Positions 62,208 to 64,000 of a stretch of DNA of 64,000 bases are shown here, piece by piece (the first letter of the stretch is position 1; each line of letters begins with the position of its first letter). Location of the stretch: the NCBI GenBank assembly GCA_965230525.1, contig OZ246008.1:248001-312000 (forward strand), given 5' to 3'. Source of the stretch: GCA-002733465 sp965230525 (GTDB lineage: Bacteria > Pseudomonadota > Gammaproteobacteria > Enterobacterales > Kangiellaceae). A program made the translations under genes and the position numbers. A model generated the notes under the pieces. The model ran no database searches. It was not told where the DNA came from and saw only the letters and a program-made list of their open reading frames with translations.

Positions 62208-62537
62208 TTAATAAAGACAAACCATTAATAAAAAGAAATTGATACCTGTTTAAACTAATTTAGCCATTACTCCGGCATAAATTGTTGCCAAAAAAGCTCA
62301 AATCGGCTCACTCATTCAAAAATATCGATCTCTGCAAATATCTAACTCAATCTAACGTGATTTGACTGGCAATGGGGTTAAAATATTGTAATTGAATTTT
62401 CGCAGGGTGACTTTTAACAATCGTCTGCCGCTGGCACCTCCAATTTGTGCCATACTTACTTCATGAATTGCCGCCTAATACAAATTTGGTATTGGGTAAG
62501 TCAATCGCATTCTGATTTTGGTAATTAGGGGAAACAA
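62208..62537. other. Intergenic region between divergent sigma and DUF3530 genes
   Basis: 330 bp with no hairpin, small gene or clear repeat. It presumably holds divergent promoters. AATTAGGGGAAACAA supplies the ribosome binding site of the DUF3530 gene. Confidence 0.4.
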
Positions 62538-63530
62538 ATGAGCAAGTATAAGCTAACAAAAAACGCAATATTTATGCCGCTCCCCTTGCTCTTCATTCTG
62601 CACCTCTCCGCAGCAACCCAAGATGAAGCCGAATCTGCAGCAGTGGCGGAAACAACTTCTGTAGCTGAAGTTTCTCCTACTTTTGCTGCTGATTCCAAAG
62701 CGCTTGCCAAAACGACCGCAACGAACAATCAAGAATGGATCGAAGCACGTCAACAGCAACACTTAGTCATAAAAACTAAATTTAAAGGAAAAACCTTACG
62801 AGGACATGCCGTTATTTTTCATGCTCAAGGAGAAAACCCCAAACATGATCGGATTGTACTGCCGCTATCGCAACAACTTGCCGAATTAGGTTGGTCAATC
62901 TGGAGCCCCAATATTGCCAAGTCTGATTTTCCAGAAGTTCCAGAAACTCCGGAACAAACTTCCGATACGCCAGCCGAAAATGAAACATCCTCACAAGAAC
63001 AACAAGAAGCTGGAAATCAACCGCCTAGCAGTGAATCCAATAAATCAAAAACGCAAAATGAATCTGAAAATGCAGAAATAGCAATAATCACCCGTCACTT
63101 TTTTGAGAACTCAGAAAGCTATCAAGGTTATTTCACTGAGGTTTGCCAAGAAACATTAAAATTAGTGCCTCAATCGGATCTCCCAACCATTATAATTGCA
63201 AACGGTAATGCCGCCTTTTGGAGCTTAGATTGCATAGCACAAATCGTCGAAAACCTTCCGGTTATTTTAATTCGGCCAAGCGCACCGAGGTTTGCTTCCA
63301 AGGAATTAAATGAAATGCTCAACAAAGGGCAAAAACCGCTAATGACTTTTTCAAACGACCTGACGGCGAAAAGCAAATTTGAACAATTGATTCAAAATGG
63401 AAGTTGGAATGCGGCTAATCAACGATTTGATAATTCACATTTGTTAAATAACAAACTTAATCGAGAAAATATCAGTGTTGCTAAGTCTATTTCGGGTTGG
63501 GTCCGATCAATGACTTCAACCTCAGAATAA
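62538..63530 (+). CDS. DUF3530 family exported alpha/beta-hydrolase-like protein
   Basis: The 330-residue product has a signal peptide (about 9-26). After a low-complexity linker, HAVIFHAQGENPKHDRIVLPLSQQLAELGWSIWSPN in parts and IIIANGNAAFWSLDCIA resemble the DUF3530 hydrolase fold. The nucleophile elbow here is NGNAA, so the usual Ser is not obvious and the protein may not be catalytic. A long acidic, Ser/Glu/Pro/Gln-rich insert (about 132-184) splits the domain. Function is unknown. Confidence 0.75.
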   Translation: MSKYKLTKNAIFMPLPLLFILHLSAATQDEAESAAVAETTSVAEVSPTFAADSKALAKTTATNNQEWIEARQQQHLVIKTKFKGKTLRGHAVIFHAQGENPKHDRIVLPLSQQLAELGWSIWSPNIAKSDFPEVPETPEQTSDTPAENETSSQEQQEAGNQPPSSESNKSKTQNESENAEIAIITRHFFENSESYQGYFTEVCQETLKLVPQSDLPTIIIANGNAAFWSLDCIAQIVENLPVILIRPSAPRFASKELNEMLNKGQKPLMTFSNDLTAKSKFEQLIQNGSWNAANQRFDNSHLLNNKLNRENISVAKSISGWVRSMTSTSE

Positions 63531-63769
63531 TTCCCTAAAATAGTTTTTAAAAATATCGATCAATTTAAAATTAATTTTAAATTGATCGTTTTTCTTAGTG
63601 TTTTGGAGTGAAAATATCTGAGAATTACTCAATTGAAAGGCTAAAACAGTAAAATTTAAAAAATAACTGCATTTTTTAGCTGATTTTTCAATTTTTTTTT
63701 TGTATTTTTTTCAATCTAGTTATACACTTCCAACTGAACTAACTACATTCAAAATAAGTGGAGAAAATC

Positions 63770-64000
63770 ATGGCCAAAGCCGGCACTAAAAAAAGTGGTA
63801 CAGATAAAGTAGCAGCTAAGAAAAAAGCAGCTCCTAAGAAAAAAGTAGCAGCCAAGAAAAAGGCAGCTCCTAAGAAGAAGGTAGCGGCTAAGAAAGCAGC
63901 TCCTAAGAAAAAAGTAGCAGCTAAGAAAAAAGCAGCTCCTAAGAAGAAGGCAGCCGCTAAGAAAGCAGCTCCTAAAAAAGCTTCTATGGGCGTTGATAAA
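63770..64000 (+). CDS. Histone H1-like / AlgP-type Lys-Ala-Pro repeat protein (truncated by window end)
   Basis: At least 77 codons run from ATG 63770 to the window end. Almost the whole visible protein is built of alternating KKKAAPKKKVAAKK-type blocks, repeated about five times, with the matching DNA repeats. It is a basic, intrinsically disordered nucleoid-associated protein expected to bind DNA nonspecifically. The AGTGGAGAAAATC leader gives a good ribosome binding site. The 240 bp upstream are very AT-rich with T-runs. Confidence 0.9.
   Translation, partial: MAKAGTKKSGTDKVAAKKKAAPKKKVAAKKKAAPKKKVAAKKAAPKKKVAAKKKAAPKKKAAAKKAAPKKASMGVDK

Noticed and set aside
63790..63990. Repeated AAGAAAAAAGCAGCTCCT-like DNA as a possible CRISPR or iteron array
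   Set aside because: The repeats are contiguous coding repeats of the histone-like protein and have no unique spacers.

Overview
The window is a contiguous piece of a chromosome from an aerobic, probably marine gammaproteobacterium. The evidence is the ubiC-ubiA/rubredoxin pair, ftsY-ftsE-ftsX followed by rpoH, E. coli-type plsB, priA and glnS, and an aa3-type cytochrome c oxidase operon in the order usual for gammaproteobacteria. The DNA looks moderately AT-rich throughout. Kangiellaceae (Aliikangiella-like) is my best guess, made from memory of similar gene content, and is not proven here. No tRNA, rRNA, CRISPR array or intact insertion sequence was seen.

Layout. 1-9.7 kb is accessory and patchy. 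It holds the tail of a formate dehydrogenase-type molybdoenzyme, a 0.5-kb element bounded by 36-bp inverted repeats, an exported His/Arg-rich protein, an XRE-regulator/membrane-protein operon with small membrane proteins, an M28 peptidase, a HipBA toxin-antitoxin pair with four operator-like sites, YbjQ, and an ECF sigma/anti-sigma pair. 10.1-15.9 kb is a kynurenine degradation operon (RidA-type deaminase, 3-hydroxyanthranilate dioxygenase, ACMS decarboxylase, cyclase/formamidase-like protein, kynureninase, kynurenine monooxygenase). 16-25.3 kb holds a zinc-ribbon/RDD/pilin fusion, a lone receiver domain, ubiCA, rubredoxin, purC, a solute-binding protein, a cNMP-binding protein, and the tyrosine degradation pair hgd-hpd.

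25.6-37.5 kb is mostly housekeeping: ftsYEX, rpoH (preceded by a perfect CIRCE element), a solute-binding lipoprotein, hsp20, rpmE, a secreted thermonuclease-like protein, malic enzyme, a peroxiredoxin-like protein and priA. 38.1-41.2 kb carries a two-gene unit: an integron-integrase-like protein that has lost its catalytic residues, then a UvrD/Rep-family helicase. It is the strongest candidate here for an undescribed system. 41.3-50.3 kb has a REC-GGDEF protein, a LysE exporter, glnS, an exosortase-associated-type acyl-CoA ligase/decarboxylase pair, and plsB. 50.4-60.6 kb has an EnvZ-like kinase without a visible OmpR, then the complete cytochrome oxidase operon with its heme A, copper and SURF1 assembly factors. 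60.9-64 kb has a second ECF sigma/anti-sigma pair, a DUF3530 protein and the start of a histone H1-like gene.

Amino-acid catabolism is a visible theme. The kynurenine branch and the homogentisate branch lie within 15 kb of each other and both need O2-dependent dioxygenases, which fits the aerobic oxidase at the other end. Several small genes were found by direct reading: rubredoxin, three small membrane or hydrophobic proteins, and two speculative short reading frames.
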